NCBI GenBank assembly: GCA_002737725.1
Contig: NSIP01000021.1
Coordinates: 1-32,233 of the forward strand
Source: Rhodospirillaceae bacterium
GTDB lineage: Bacteria > Pseudomonadota > Alphaproteobacteria > Rhodospirillales > Rhodospirillaceae
DNA: 32,233 nt
Direction of reading: 5' to 3'
The notes under the pieces were generated by a model. The model was not told where the DNA came from and made no database searches. It saw only the letters and a list, made by a program, of their open reading frames with translations. Below are positions 31,790 through 32,233 of this stretch, piece by piece. Each line of letters begins with the position of its first letter. Position 1 is the stretch's first letter. The position numbers and the translations under genes are program-made.

Positions 31790-32233
31790 ATGCAGCTGTT
31801 TCGGCTTGTTTTCCGCAATCTGATCCGCACGGGAACACTTCGCATTACCGATGCCGACGGCACACGCCATATTTTTGCCGGGCGCGTACCCGGGCCATCG
31901 ATTGGCATTACGTTGCTTGACCCGAAATTGCACTGGCAGATTTTTCTGGATGGAGAAATGGCCGTCGGTGAAGGATATATGAACGGCGCCCTGACGATTG
32001 ACGACGGCGCGTCGTTGATCGATTTCCTGCACGTGATTTACGGCAATTTTATCAATGCGCCCCGCCACGGCGCGTTCGGCGCGGTGTTGGAAGCACAGCG
32101 TATGATTCGCCGCTGGGTCAGCCGCAACCCCCTGGCAAGTTCCAAACGAAATGTCGCACACCATTATGACTTGAGGGACGAACTCTTCGATTTATTCCTG
32201 GATGCGGACAAGCAGTACTCCTGCGCCTACTTT
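31790..32233 (+). CDS. Cyclopropane-fatty-acyl-phospholipid synthase-type protein, N-terminus only
   Basis: The gene begins at ATG 31790 behind GAGGGAG and runs past the window end; 148 codons are visible. It reads LVFRNLIRTGTLRITDADGT, MAVGEGYMNGALTIDDGASL, IDFLHVIYGNF and ends near SKRNVAHHYDLRDELFDLFL...YSCAYF. The G-E-x-Y-M-x-G then V-A-H-H-Y-D-L and Y-S-C-A-Y-F sequence is the characteristic run-up to the SAM domain of Cfa-type synthases, which add a methylene from SAM to unsaturated phospholipid chains. The SAM-binding motif itself lies outside the window. Confidence 0.88.
   Translation, partial: MQLFRLVFRNLIRTGTLRITDADGTRHIFAGRVPGPSIGITLLDPKLHWQIFLDGEMAVGEGYMNGALTIDDGASLIDFLHVIYGNFINAPRHGAFGAVLEAQRMIRRWVSRNPLASSKRNVAHHYDLRDELFDLFLDADKQYSCAYF

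Noticed and set aside
1-32233. CRISPR array, tRNA or rRNA, transposase, phage or toxin-antitoxin genes
   Set aside because: None was recognised in either strand by eye; no regular spacer array or cloverleaf pattern was found.

Overview
The window looks like a chromosomal stretch from a Gram-negative proteobacterium, most likely an alphaproteobacterium. The evidence is the family content (DUF1289, DUF2333, DUF427, QueF, a CaiB/BaiF CoA transferase, MsrP/MsrQ, Cfa-like synthase), many Sec, Tat and lipoprotein export signals, and GC-rich coding DNA. I see no tRNA, rRNA, CRISPR array, transposase or phage gene. Both ends cut genes: the 5' end holds the start of a minus-strand PstS-type phosphate-binding protein, and the 3' end holds the start of a Cfa-type cyclopropane synthase. 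No gene-free stretch exceeds 300 bases; the longest hold small palindromic repeats.

Layout. (1) 1-4170: minus-strand central metabolism, namely transketolase coupled to a secreted FGE/SUMF1-fold protein, ribulose-phosphate 3-epimerase, and pstS behind a candidate Pho box. (2) 4347-4949: a 3'-truncated acyl-CoA synthetase. (3) 4967-8190: msrQ, an MFS transporter and a Tat-exported DUF1838 protein. (4) 8374-15137: a long minus-strand run. It contains a CoA transferase with an overlapping thiol-dioxygenase cupin, a CopD-like membrane protein, msrP, a SAM methyltransferase, a DsbA-like oxidoreductase and an MDR dehydrogenase with a Tat-like extension. (5) 15248-17300: small plus-strand envelope genes (Sel1 repeats, exported NTF2-like, HdeA/Rap1a-like, 4-TM protein). 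(6) 17303-20406: a PQQ dehydrogenase divergent from a beta-propeller glycosidase-like gene. (7) 20493-23222: a broken response regulator, two palindromic repeats, a SnoaL-like gene, a CopD-like paralogue, and a decayed TPR/methyltransferase gene. (8) 23219-28039: a Tam-like methyltransferase, a small ORF, DUF1289, queF, a 4-TM protein and three tandem SDRs, the first of which lacks its catalytic lysine. (9) 28047-32233: DUF427, msrB, DUF2333, a lipoprotein, an EamA transporter and partial cfa.

Two themes link the genes. One is envelope redox and repair: msrP, msrQ, msrB, a DsbA-like protein, a PQQ dehydrogenase, CopD-like membrane proteins and several Tat substrates. The other is accessory catabolism of small organic acids or lipid-like compounds: CoA transferase plus thiol dioxygenase, SDRs, NTF2-like proteins, MFS, and a remnant acyl-CoA ligase. 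Three decayed genes and dispersed palindromes show the region has been eroding and rearranging. The strongest candidates for new biology are the two-gene thiol-dioxygenase/CoA-transferase unit, the MDR enzyme with two possible starts (exported and cytosolic), the inactive-looking SDR fixed beside two intact paralogues, and the intergenic palindrome family.
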